Positions 1 through 11,800 of a stretch of 64,000 nt of DNA are shown one piece after another (position 1 is the first letter of the stretch; each line of letters starts with the position of its first letter). The notes beneath the pieces are model-generated. The model was not told the origin of the DNA, searched no databases, and was given only the letters and a program-made list of their open reading frames with translations. Location: the NCBI GenBank assembly GCA_004431415.1, contig QPMI01000533.1, forward strand, positions 372,001-436,000, given 5' to 3'. This DNA is from Cyanophora paradoxa. Lineage: Eukaryota; Glaucocystophyceae; Cyanophorales; Cyanophoraceae. Position numbers and translations under genes: made by a program.

Positions 1-3000
1 CCGCGCGCGAGCGCGGGGCGGGGAGGGGCGGGGCGGGGCGGGGCGGGGCGGGCCTCGTGGAGGAACGAGTGGGCGGCGTCGTGGTAGACGAGGAGGAAGA
101 AGCGGCCGACGTGGGGCCAGCTCCCGCACCGGTACTTCACGAACACGTCCTGCCCGCCCCGGCGTCAGGAGGGGGCGGGGCGGGGGGTGCAGGGCGGGGC
201 GGCCGCTCGCCTGGCGCTTGGCGCCGTTCTCGGTGCGGACGACGACGTTGGCGTGGGAGCAGCGGACGTGCTTGTAGCCGCGGCCCGCCGGGTCGAGCGC
301 CGCCAGCACCTGCTCCGCCGGCGTCGACGCCGCCGTCACCTCGATCCCCAGCCGCGTCTGTCCGCCGCTCCCGTCAGCGCGCTGGGGTACAATGCACTGG
401 GATGCAGGGCGGAGGGGGTACCTTGAAGAAGTCGTTCTCGGGGTGGTGGAAGCGGAAGGTGCGGTCGGGGGCGAAGGGCTGCCGGCGCGTCAGGGGAGGG
501 GGGGGGAAGGGGCGGGGGGTACGGGGCGGGGACCTGGGGGGCTACGTGGACGCGGACGACGTAGACGAGGCGGCCGGCGCGGTTGTAGAAGGAGACGTCC
601 GTCCGGCGCGGGCGGATCGGCTCGTCGGGGCCCTCCTCCGCGCCCCGCTCCTGCCGCCCACGCGGCGTCGCCTCCTCGCCCCCCGCCCCGCCGTCGCCCA
701 GCATCGCCGCCCGCAGCGTCCCGCAGCTGAAGCTCTGGAAGACGAACGGCACGTACACCGTCTCCCGCGCGTGCACCAGCAGCTGCGGGGGGTACCCCGT
801 CAGGTTGGAGGGGTGAAGAAGCGGGGCGGGGGTACCTCGTTGTGCTCGGAGACGAGGTCGTCCTCGAGCGGCGTCGTGAGCCCGCGCACGCGCTTGTGGG
901 CCCGCCACTCCTTCGTGTCCCGCACGATCCTGTACCCCCCGAGGGGGCCGTCGGCGGCGGCCGGGCGGGAGGATGGGGTACACCGCACTGGAGGTCGGGG
1001 TCGTCGAAGGAGATGATGAAGCAGTCGTCGTGGGGGTACGGGTTCACGAACGCGATCTCGAAGAAGCTGCGCGGAGGGGTACGGCGATCGCTTCGCGGCG
1101 CGGAGGCCACTGCCTCCAGGGGTACGCACCAGGTGCGGCCGAAGGAGGGGTAGATGGTGTGGACGGTGGTGAGGCTCTGCATGAGCATGTCCTGGATCAC
1201 CTGCTTCTTCCGCCTGCGTCCCGCCGCGCAGCGCCGCGCCGCTCAGCCGCGGCGGCTACTCGTTCAAAGCGTCGAGCAGGCGGAGCGCACCGCTCGCGCC
1301 AGTTCTGGATCGCGCGCAGGTTCCGCTCCCGCTGGCGAATTTCCTGCTCCCGCGCCATAGGCCGCCTCTCCACCCCCGACCTGCGCGGAGCCCGTCCTTC
1401 AGACCCCGCCGGCCTGCGCCCCGTACCCCCTTCCGGGATTGGCGTACCCCTCCGAGTCGGCGTAGCGCGACTCCTCCTCGCGGATCGCGTCGGCGAGCTC
1501 CCGGTCGCTCTCCTAAACGACCCGGGTTCGAATCCCGGCGAGGGAGTTCGGAGAAGAGAGCGGGCGAGCGGGCAGACCTTGACGGGCCGCGCGCGGTGCG
1601 TGCGGACGCGCCCTGGCTCCGTGGGGACCTCCGTCCCGAGGCGGGAGACAGGGATGACGGCCAGCGAGGAGCGCACGCGGGGCGCCGCGGGCGCGGGGCG
1701 CCCCTCCCCGTCCTTCGCAGGCCTGGGGCCCTCTGCGCCCCCCGCGGATCAGAGAATGAAGGGCGAAGTAAAGGGAGCCGGCGCCGCGGACGGACCGCTC
1801 ATGTGGCCCTCGTTGGAGATGCGGAGCTGCAGGCGCCCACGGGCCTGCGGGGCGCCGTGCGCCTTGTACACGGGCCCCGGCGTCGCGTTGACGCCCCCGG
1901 GCCGCAGCGGCGTGCTGCGCGCCGACAGCCCGTCCTCCTCCTCCGGCGGCGGGCCGTACGGCGTGTGCACGATCTCGAACTCTGCCGGCGCGCCGTCAGC
2001 TGCAGGGGCGCCCGGAGCATCGCGGTACCCCCCTGCGGACCCTGCGTGATCTGTACCGCCTCCTTGTGCTTGCGCATGAGCGACTTGAGCGGGATGCGGA
2101 CGGTGCCTGCCCGCCGGCGTCGGTCGGGAGGGAGGGAGGGGTACGAGGTCTCGGGGCCGAGGGGAGGGGTACCGATAAGGAAGAGCGAGGTGGCGTCCCA
2201 CACGTCAATCTCGAGGGCCTTGTCCCGCAGGTACTGCGAAGGGGGTTACGACGTTAGGTTCAGCGGGCGGGAGAAAGATTGGAGAAAGGGGGTACCTCGG
2301 CGAAGACGCGGCACTCGTCCGCGCGCGCGAACTTGGGCAGGTCGACCTGCGGCCCCGGGTTCGATTCCGGGCGGGAACCGTTTCGAAGAGGAGAGGGATA
2401 CGGCGCGCCTTGTACTTGATGGGGAGGCCCGGGCCGTCGCTGTTCTCCTGCTCGGCCGAGCGGACCAGGATGCGCGGCGCCGTGGGCGGCGCCGAGGCCG
2501 CCGGCTTGGCCAGCATAAGGGGCTCCGTGACCACTGGGGCGTAGTGGTAGAACTGCAGGGCGGACCAGCGTCACGCAGCGGCGCGGCCGGCGGAAAGGGA
2601 CCCGCGCGGGTTCGAACCTGGAACGTGAAGTAGACGGACTGGGGGGCGTTGCTGTGGGCGGGGGGGGCGAGCGCGAGAAAGTGGATCGTGATGTCGTTCC
2701 TCTGCGGGGTACCGGTTTGTCCCCGGGGTACCGGGGTACGGTCTACTCGGGGGTACGCGGACCTGCCGGGGATCGTTCTCCTCGAGGAGCACGTCGGCAG
2801 TGCGGGGGCTCCGCGGGTACTCGGATCTGAGGACGAAGGGGGACGTGAGGGGCAGCGAGGTGGGGGCCAAGGGAAGGGGGCGCGCATTACGCGGAGGGCG
2901 GCGATGGGGTGGCGGGCGACGGCGCCGGCGCCCTCCTCGTCCTCGGGGGGCGCCTCCCCCGCGTCGGTCAGGCCCGCCTTCCACAGGCGCGCCCGGCCCG

Positions 3001-5680
3001 CCCGCGTCAGGGCCCCCGCCTGGCCCCCGGCCTCTGCCCCCGCCCGCCGTCAGCACCGGCGGCCGCGGCGGGGCCCAGGCCCGGGACGGGTACGGCGCAC
3101 GGTCGGAGACGAACGCGGCCTCGGGGATCGAAGCGTAGAGGCGGGAGCCGTCGAGGGACATCGACGCCGTCAGCTCCGTCTCCTCGGGGTCCCTGCGCCG
3201 GCGTCAGGCGGGGGCGGGGCAGGGAGGCGGGCGGGGCGGGCGCACGTCTGGGTGCCGGTCTCCTCCAGATCGACCTTGCGAGCGGGCACGAGCGGCCGCA
3301 TCGCTTCCCACACGCGCCCGCCCTCCGCCGGCGGCGCAGGCACAGGGGCCGGAGCGGCGAGGGGCTTGCTGACGTGCGCCGGCGGCTGCGGGGCGGGCGC
3401 CAGGGAGGGCGGGGAGGGCGGCGTGGCGGGCTTGGAGACGGGCTTCGGGGGGGTGGGCGCCTTCGGAGGCGTGGGGGGCTTGGCGGCTGGCGGCGGGGTA
3501 GGGGCCTTGACGGCCTTCGGGGGGGTAGGGACCTTCGGTTGGGGCTGGGGCGGCGTGGCGGCCTTTGGCAGCTCGGGCTGCGGCGTTGGGCCCCGCGGCG
3601 GCGTCGCCTTTGCCGCGGCGGGTACAGCCGCCGGGGAAGGGATCCGCTTGGGCTCCGGGGGGTACCGCGGCGGCGGCGTGGCGTCCTTCTTCGGGGCGGG
3701 GGCGGGGGCGGGGACGGGCCGCGGGGGGGTAGGGAGGAGCGGGCCCTCGTCGCCCACCGGCTTCAGGTCGAACGAGATCCGCAGTGCGTAGTCCGCGGGA
3801 TCGAACGCCGCGCCGCTCCTGGGGGTACATCAGATGACGGGCGGGTGCGAGCAGCGGGGGGGAAGGCTCACTCGGCGGCCTTGGCGGCGGCGGCCTGGAG
3901 CGCGGCGTTCGGGGCGCAGAGGAGGCCCGAGGGGGAGGCGCCCGGGCCCGAGCGGAGGGGGAGGGAGGCCGGCCCCGCGCGGAAGCGGAAGCCGCGGTCG
4001 AAGGGGACGAACGGGCACCAGCCGAGGGACAGCGAGCGGTAGACGCTCGTCGGGCCGTGCGGGCCCGTCGTCGGCACCGACACTGCGGGCGGCTCGACGG
4101 GAGCGGGCGGGCGGGCCGGCGGGCGGGCGGGGCGGCGCACCGGTGCACTCCAGCTCGAACACAAGGAGTACGAGGATGTCCCGTGGCACGTTGGGCACGC
4201 TCAGGACTCCGTCGAACGCGAGCGTTGTCGGCTTGTCCTTCTCACCGGCGGCCCCGCCCGCGTCGCCGGCGCCGGCGCCGTTTCCGCTCGCCTCGATCTC
4301 GACGGTCGTCGGGTGGCGGACGAAGGTGCAGCCGTTGTGCACGCCGACGCGGAGGCGCCGGGAGGAGAGGGAGACGCGGCGGGCGTCCTCGGGCGGGGCG
4401 CCCTGCTCCTCGATCCGGAGGCGGTTGAGGAGGGCGCAGAGCGCCTCCTCGAAGGCCGCCGGCAGCGCGACGCGCAGCGCGTAGAGGCCGCAGCCGGCCG
4501 TCGTCGTCAGCTGCACCGGCTCCAGCTGCGTCTCGACCATGCCGCTGCGCGCGTGAATCCCGTCAGGGGCGGGCGGACATCGCGCGCGCGCTGGAGGGAG
4601 AATGGCGCACGGAGTCATCGCGGCGTGGTACGAGAGGGAGGGGCGGCCGGAGCGGTCGAGGCGGAGAATTCCCGGGATCAAATCCAGCTCGTCAAAGAAG
4701 CAGTTGGCCGGCACGAGGTGCATCCCCGGCTGCGCGGCGCCGCGTGGGAAGGGGCGGGCGCCGCAGCAGACTCGCCTCGCACCTTGAAGCTGTAGTGCGT
4801 CTGCAGCAGCGTGCGGATGAGGCAGCGGTCCTTGTCAACGGGCGCCATCGACTTCTCTGCTCGCGCGCGTCGGCGGCGGCGACGGTGGCGGGACGAGCAG
4901 CGGGCGGCTGCGGACCGTACGGTTCGTCGACGAGGAAGAGCTGTCGAGGCGTGCCGCAGCAGAGCGGCGACTCGAGCAGCGGCGCCTGGTCCGCGTCCTC
5001 GTCCTCGTCCGCCGCCGTGTCCGTCACGCGGCTATACGCGGTTCTCTCGAAAGGCCGCAGGATCGTCCAACCCAGGCCCGCCTCCCGCACGGCTCCGCTC
5101 GCTCCGCTGCGAACTGCGCGGGGCGGGGCTCGGCGGGGGCCCGCAGGGGCCGCGCTGAGCGAGGCGCCCGGCGCACCGATGGCGACGAGCTCGACGATGA
5201 GCAGGCAGCGCGCGTCCAGCATCGGCGTGTGGAAGTAAGCCATCAGATCGAACTGGATCGGAACGCGGCTTCCTGGCAGCGTCACGTCGTCCGCCTCCTG
5301 GTTGGGCTTCTTGGTGGCGCTGACTGGCCGCGAGATGAAGGTGCTGCCGATGAAGCTGCGGCTGCCGCTGTGAAAGATCGACACCTGAACTCGGAACTGA
5401 ACAGAGGGCTTCTCCATCCCGGCGAGCTGCGCCGCGGGCGGGCGCCGCGGGTCAGCAATATTCGAATCCGAACCGCGACGCGCCGCACCAGGTTTTTCGA
5501 GATGGGCACGCCATCGGCGGATTCTATCGTTAGCCTGTATGGCGTGCTGGACTTCGAGACGCGGATGCCCGCGTCGCTCGGCACGGGCAGGTGCTGCCAA
5601 CGCTTCTGGACCTTGCCCCACCTCTCGAGCGTCAGGCCCTGGTGGTCCTGGCCGACGAAGCTTGCGTGCTCCAGGGCCAT
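1..5680 (-). CDS. NPHP4: Nephrocystin-4 (NPHP4), left copy, 3' end outside window
   Basis: NPHP4 is a scaffold of the ciliary transition zone that works with NPHP1 and RPGRIP1L. The gene reads leftward from an ATG at 5680 (ACC-ATG-G context). Near the N-terminus is a C2-like segment (VQFRVQVSIFHSG, then FDLMAYFHTPMLDARCLLIV, about 5410-5190). The family hallmark RRLRVGVHNGCTFVRHP follows at about 4330. Further on come a Pro-rich linker (3720-3380), VDLPKFARADECRVF with LRDKALEIDVWDATSLFLIG (2350-2190), KKQVIQDMLMQSLTTVHTIYP (about 1180) and DVSFYNRAGRLVYVVRVHV (about 590-545). Exons are split by many short introns, mostly with GTACCCC near the donor. The window edge cuts the gene before its C-terminal Ig-like/MSP-like end, which is visible only in the right copy. 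Positions 1-3410 are an inverted duplicate of 32210-35610. Exon joins are inferred from family similarity. Confidence 0.9.
14..52. repeat. (GGGGC)n tract in an NPHP4 intron
   Basis: Consecutive GGGGC units at the window edge, inside an intron of the left NPHP4 copy. The right copy has the C-rich counterpart at about 35574-35590. A likely length-variable G-quadruplex tract. Confidence 0.8.
1522..1538 (+). other. tRNA T-arm-like hairpin in an NPHP4 intron
   Basis: CCGGG-TTCGAAT-CCCGG: a perfect 5-bp stem with a 7-nt loop, exactly the geometry of a tRNA T arm (pol III B-box). It lies at the acceptor end of an NPHP4 intron, antisense to the gene. A second one lies at about 2353-2370 (CCCGG-GTTCGATT-CCGGG). 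Slightly mutated counterparts sit at the same intron positions in the right NPHP4 copy (about 34076 and 33248). No full tRNA is present. Confidence 0.6.
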
Positions 5681-5857
5681 GGTTGGGCTGCTGGCTGCGG
5701 GCTGCAGCTGGCTCCCTCAAGGCGCGCCAAGGCAGACTTCAAAACTTTGACCCCCGGTAGGGGACATCCTGGAGAGGGGTACGATACTCTCGAGTAGCCA
5801 GCTCGGTGCGCAAGCGACGAATGAAGCCCGGCTAACGCGCACTGAAGAGCACGCAAG
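5681..5857. promoter_or_regulatory. Short divergent intergenic region, NPHP4 / LOTUS-like gene
   Basis: About 180 bp separate the NPHP4 ATG (minus strand, 5680) from the ATG at 5858 on the plus strand, so a shared bidirectional promoter is likely. No TATA element or other recognisable motif is seen. If the plus-strand gene actually starts at the in-frame ATG near 6289, the spacer would be about 600 bp. Confidence 0.4.
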
Positions 5858-8800
5858 ATGGCGGGTGCGTTGGCACGGAAAGCCCGCGCGGCGTGCGAGA
5901 TCGCCGCCCGCGTGTGTGACCCGATTCCGGCAGACACGGGGTGGGTGTCGCCCGTGGGCAGCCCGATACGCGACGACAACGCACAAGACGAACGCGAGCC
6001 GCACGGAGAGCCCGTGAACGATGGACCACTCGGCGAGCTGCATGGATCGGCAGCGGCCGCAACGAGCAGCTGGTACGCTGCAGTGCTCCCGGCATGCGCG
6101 CTGTCGTGGGCAATGACCGCGGCGGCCCCATCCAGGCACGATTCCTCGTCATGGGCAGCGACCGCCTCGCCTGCCCACGCGGCGAGTGCTGCGCACAGCT
6201 CAGCGGCTGAGCGGTCGGCAACGGACTGCGGGACGATTCGCCCCGCTTCCTTCCGCCCCGTGGCGCTCGCCGGCGGCGAAGCGGAGATGGAAGTAGACGA
6301 GGAGGGTGGCGTCCCGCTGCACATCGCGCGGCCGGCGCCGCGCCGCCGCGCTCGCGACTGGGGGTACGAGGCGATTGCCGAGATAGCCACTCCGCCGTCG
6401 GTCGCCGCCTCTGCCTCCGCTCGGGTCCGCGCTCGCCACCCCGCCCGCCCCGCCCCTCGCCGACCCGCGAAGCAGCCGCAGCCGCCGCCGCCGGAGGAAG
6501 ACCGGATCTCGAAGCGCGCGCGCCCGGGGTACGATTCCTTCACGCGGCGCCTCATCGACTCGGCCCGAAGCCTTTTCGGCTCGCTCGCCACCGCGTCCGC
6601 CCGAACCCTCCCAGAAGACGAGGTACCCCCCTTGCTGCCTCTTCCCCCTTCTCCGACCGACGCGTACCCCGCGAAGCTGCTGTACGAGTACCGGAGGCGC
6701 TGGCGATGCGAAGCGCGCGTCGACGCGGAGGCCTCCGGGGTCGAATTCGGGCCCCTCGCGAGTCTCGTACCCCCCGGAGCGCTCCTCCCCGCCCAGCCGG
6801 GGTACTTCGCCTTCCCGCCGGATTTCGAGTACCGCGTCGCGAGCGTACCCCCTCCCTCCCCGCCCCAGTCCAGGCCCCATTTCCGCCCCGCCGCCCCGCC
6901 TGCCCGCGTTCTCTCCGCACCGGCCGCTCCCGCCCCCGCCCTCGTCGCTCCGCCCGCCGCCCCGCCCGCCCGCTTCCTTTCCGCACCCGCCGCCACCGCC
7001 CCGGCCGCCCCGCCCGCCCCCGCCCTCTCCCCTCCGCGCCGGCGACCCATATCCCCGCCCTCTTCGTCGAACGTATCCCCGCCCGCGAAGGTCCGCTCGC
7101 CTCCCGTACCCCGGTCCCGGCCTGCCGTATTCCGTACCCCTCTGATCCCGCGTCTCCCGCAGCGCGCCGCCGGGCCGTCCCTGTATGTCGACCGTCCCAT
7201 CTCTCCGCTCTCCGGCGCTTCGTCGTCCGTCGCGCCCGCGCCTGTTCCCTCGGCACCTTCATCGCCGGCGTTCGCCCCCGTCTCCCTGCCCCCTTCCGTT
7301 CGCCCGGCCGAAGCTCTCCTGGCGGCCGCCACTCCTCCTCCGGCCGCCCCGGCTCCGCCCCCGGCCGCCCCGCCCCGGCCGCCCCGCCCCGGCTGCGCCG
7401 CCCCCGGCTGCGCCGGTACTGGCCGCTCCGACAACGGCCGTCCCGGCTCTGCCGCCGGCCGCGTTGGCAACGGCCGCGCCGGCAACGGCCGCCCCGCCGC
7501 CAGTCGCCCCGGCGCCTGCTCCGCAGGCAGCTCCGCAGGCAGCTCCGCAGGCATCTCCGCCTGCCGCCGCCACGCCGACTCCGACGCCAGTCGCCTCGGT
7601 GGCATCTCCACAGGCACTCCCGGCTGTCCCACCGGCCGCCGCCCCACTGGTCGCCCCCCACCGCCGCCCGCCCCGCCCCCGCCCCGCCGCCGGCCGCCCC
7701 GCCCGCCGCGCCCCGCCCCAACGCCCTCGAACCCCTCCTGCCTTCTTACCCCTGTCGCCCCTCAAGCCCGCCTCCGCCCCCGCGGCCGCCCGGCCCGGCC
7801 CCGCCGCCCCGCCCGGGAGGGTCCCCCCTCGCCCAAGCCTGCACCCAAGCGTACGCCCCGCCCCCTCCCCCCACCTCATGCACCGTACCCCCTCAAGCGC
7901 GCCCCCCGCAGCGCTGCCGTTCATGCGGACTGCGCTTGGCGCCAAGCTCGCCTCGGGCTCGTTCAAGCCGCAAGCCAGCGACGTGACGCCGTACCCCCCG
8001 AACGCCGACGCCGCCGCCGGGCCCTCCGGGTCATCCGGCCAGGCCTCGGGGGCCTCGTCCTCGTCCTCGGCTGAGACGCCGGCCGCGCCGGCCGACTCAT
8101 CGTCGGCGCCGGCGGGCATGTCGTCCGACCCGCGGCCCCGGGGGGCCTCCCCTTCTTTCGCCGCGCCGGGCCCGGCCTCAGCTGCCGCTGCCGCTCCGGC
8201 GGCGCCTGCAGCTCCGGAGCCGTCCCCGGCGCAGCCTAGCGCACCGGCTCAGCCAGCTGCGGCGAAGCCGGCGGCAGCGCCGGGAGCGGCGGCGACGGCT
8301 GCGGCGCCTGGAGCGGCTGTGGCTGCCGCGGCGCCTGGAGCGGCTGCGCCGGGAGCGACGACGACGACGCCTGCGGCTAAGCCCGCGTCCGGAACGGCAG
8401 CGGCGGCCGCGGCGAAGGCGCCGGCGCCACCGGCGGCAGCGGCAGCGAAGCCTGGGCGCCATCCTCCTCGGCGACGGCGGCGGCGCAGCCGGCGGGAAGC
8501 CGGCGCCGAGCACTGCGTCCAGTTCAAAGGCCCCCGCGCCGCCGGTGGTGCAAGGGACGGCCGCAGCAGCGCCGGTGCAGGTGGCCAAGCCCGCGCCAGC
8601 GCCGGCGGGAGCGGCGGCAGCTGCGAAGCCCGCGGCGGCGGCGGCTGCGAAGCCCGAGGCGGCAGCGGCTGCGCCTCTGAAGCCCGCCCAGGCGGCTGCG
8701 GCAACGCCGGCCGTCGCCAAGCCGGCGACTGCGGCGCCGCCGTCGGCGGCAGCCTCAGCGAAGCCATCTGCGCCATTAGGAATGGCGGCGGCGAAGGCTC

Positions 8801-11800
8801 CTGCGCCGCTGTCGGCGCAGGGCGCGGCGGCGGTGGCGGCGGCGCCGACACCACCGGCGGCAAAGGCGGCGACTGCGGCGGCGGCGCCACAGGCGGCGAC
8901 TGCGGCGGCGGCAGTAAAGCCGGCGCCTTCGTCGGCGCCACCGGCGGCGGCGGCGGCGATGGCGACAGCGGCAGCGACATCGGCGCCGCCGGCTGCAAAG
9001 ACGGCGGCAGCAGCGCCATCAGCGGCAGCACAGTCGGCAGCGCCAGCAGCAAAGGCGGTGGCGGCAGCGACGCCGCCGGCGACGGCGCCGACAGCACAGC
9101 CGGCGGCACAGCCGGCAGCACAGCCGGCAGCACAGCCGGCGGCAAAGACGGCGGCGGCGCCTTCGTCGACATCGGCGGCTGCTGCGAAGCCCGCGGTGGG
9201 CAAGCCGCTGGGCCCTGCCCCGTGGGCCAAAGCGGCGGCCGGCGGCGCACAGCCTGCGGCCAAGGCCGTGGCCCTCCGGCGGCGGCCGCGGCCCTCCGGC
9301 GGAGCCGCTCACGCCCGCCCCCGCACCTCCCGCCCAGGCCTTGGCCCCAGCCAAGCCCGCCCCGCAAGCCGCCGCCAAGCCGCCGGCCGCGTCGGCGCCC
9401 GCCCCGCCAGCCGCCGGCCCGTCCGCCTCCGCCGCTGCTGCGAAGCCCGCGGCGCCCGCGGCGCGCCCCGCCACCGCTCCCGCCACCGCTGCGGCCCAGG
9501 CGCCCCCGCCAAAGCCGGCCTCGCCCGCCCCGGCGGACCGTGCGGCCTCCGCCGCCGCCGCCGCCGCCGCCGCGTCGTCGCCGTCGCCCGCCGCCGCGCC
9601 GCCCAAGGCAGCGCCCGCCGCCTCCTCCGCCTCCTCCTCATCCGCCCCGTCGACCTCAGCCAAGGCCAAGGCCAAGGCGCCAACCCAGGCTCAAGCGCAG
9701 GCGCCGGCACCTGCGCAGGTCCCGAGGCTCCGCGTCCCCGGCCCCGCCCCGCCGGCACCCTCGTCCGGTGCGGCTGACGCTTCCCTCTGCGCCCGCCTCC
9801 CTCGCCTTCTAACCGTCCCGCAGCCTTCGTCGCCGCCGCTGCGCCCCCCTCGAGGAACGGGCCCCCGGCGGACTCGAGCCCCGTCCGCGTCAAGCAGGAG
9901 CGCGAGGGCTCGGCCTCGCCACCTCCCCGCCTCGCCGCCCCCGTAGCCGTAGCCGTCAAGCTCGAGCCGTCGGAGGGAGAGGACGGAGAACGCGTACCCC
10001 CCGGCCAGAGCGGTGCGGCCTTGTTTCTTTTCTCGAGAGCGCGGTCCTACCGCCTGCCCCTTACCCCTGTTTTCGCCGCAGCCGAGCACGTGCTGCGCGA
10101 GAAGCTCAAGGCGCGCCTCGCCACCGGTGCCTTCCGGCCCCCCGTACCCCCCGGCTCCTCCCCCGAACCCGACCTCGCCCTGGTCCCCGCTCCGTCGCTC
10201 GCCCTGGCCCCGCCGCCGGCGCCCGTACCCGTCCCCGAGCCCCACCGGCAGCCCCTGGCCCGGGCCCTCGCCCTCTCCCGCGCCTTCCACGGGGATGCCC
10301 GCGTACCCCTCCGCGAGGTCCTCCGCCTCTGGCGGGGCAACGTCGGCCTGGAGGGGGTACAGCCCTTCTGGCGCGCCCTGCCCCCCGGGGCCCCCTACCG
10401 GAGCCTCGTCGGGGCGCTTCGTCGGCTGTACCCCGGCCAGCTGCGGCCGGCGGGGCTCCTGCGGGGCGGCCTCTCGTTCCGCCTTTGCATCGGTGCCGGC
10501 TCGGCGGCCGCCCCCGCCGCCTGCGCGGCCGGCCCCGGCGCGTGGGCCGAGCCGGCGGCCAACCCCCTCGCCGGGGCCGGCGAGGGCGGTCTACCCCCCT
10601 CCCCCTGGGGACCGTTCCTCCGCCGCCTCGTCGCTGTCCTCCGCGGCCTCCGGTTCGACCCCCGCCCGCCCCGCTTTCTCTCGCCCGCCGCCCTCACACG
10701 TACCCCCTTTCAGAGCGACGGAGGGCCCCGTGTTCGCGTACGCGTGCGTGGCGGAGGCGTGGGCGGACTACTTCGGTACCCCCCTGGCCCAAGAGGTGGC
10801 GGGGCTGCCGGGGTACGACGGCGCGTCCTGGCGGACGGCGATGAGCTCGGGGCGGGCGCTCTGCGCCCTGCTGGCCCCGGCCCTCAAGTTCGAGATCGCC
10901 GCCTCCGCCCCGGGCGCCCAGCCCGAGGCCTGCCTCCGCGTCCTGGTACCCCTCCCCCGTCCCTTCCTCTGCCCTGCACCCCCCTGAATCTTTCGTCCAG
11001 GGTACCCTGGCGCGGGCGGCGACCCGGAAGCTTCGGGAGTCGGCGGGTTCGGCCGGGGGCGAGGGCGACGGGCCGGATCCCTCCTTCGGGCCCTCCGAGG
11101 GCGAGGGCGAGGCCCCGGCCCCGTCCCCCCGCGCCGCTTCTTCCCCCCCTACCGGGACCTCCCCCGCGCCCGTGGCGCGGCCCGTCGCCCCCTCCGCGGT
11201 CGCTTTGAAGCCGACCCCGGTGCCCGCCGCCGCCGCGTTGGCGTCTACCCCCCCAGCGGCGCCCAAGCTGGCCCCCTCGCCCAAGCCCGGCCCGGCAGCG
11301 TCCGGATCCAAGCCCGGCCCGTCCGAGGCCGCCGCGGCGCCCAAGCCCGGCCCCAAGCCCGGCCCGTCCGAGGCCGCCCCGGCTGCCAAGCCGGCGGCCA
11401 AGCCCAGCCCGTCCGAAGCCGCACCAGCCGCCAAGCCGCGGCCAAGCCCGCGGCCAAGCCCGCGGCCAAGCCCGCGGCCAAGCCCGCGGCCAAGCCGGCG
11501 CCCGCCCCCGCCCCAAGCCCGCGCCTCCCGCCACCGCCGCGACGCCCTCGCCCCGGCCGAGGCCCCGCCGGCCGTATCCCTCGTCGTACCCCCCCTCACG
11601 TCCCCAAGGGGCCGCCCCGGCCCCCGCCCCCGCCTCGCCCCGAGGGCCGCCCCGCCCGTCCCCGTCCCCCCCGCTTCTCCCCCCCCAGCCTCGCCCTCCC
11701 GCCGACGCCTTACGGACTCCCAGCGCACCATGGTGCGCCTCCTTTACCCCCCTCCGATCCTGTCTGAGCGGCGCCTTCTCTCAGGTCGAGCGCCTGGCTG

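Noticed and set aside
5858-9812. Several overlapping open frames of 400-875 residues on both strands
   Set aside because: At this GC content stop codons are rare, so every frame stays open. Only the frame joining conserved modules downstream was kept. The antisense frames are Arg/Gly/Ala shadows.
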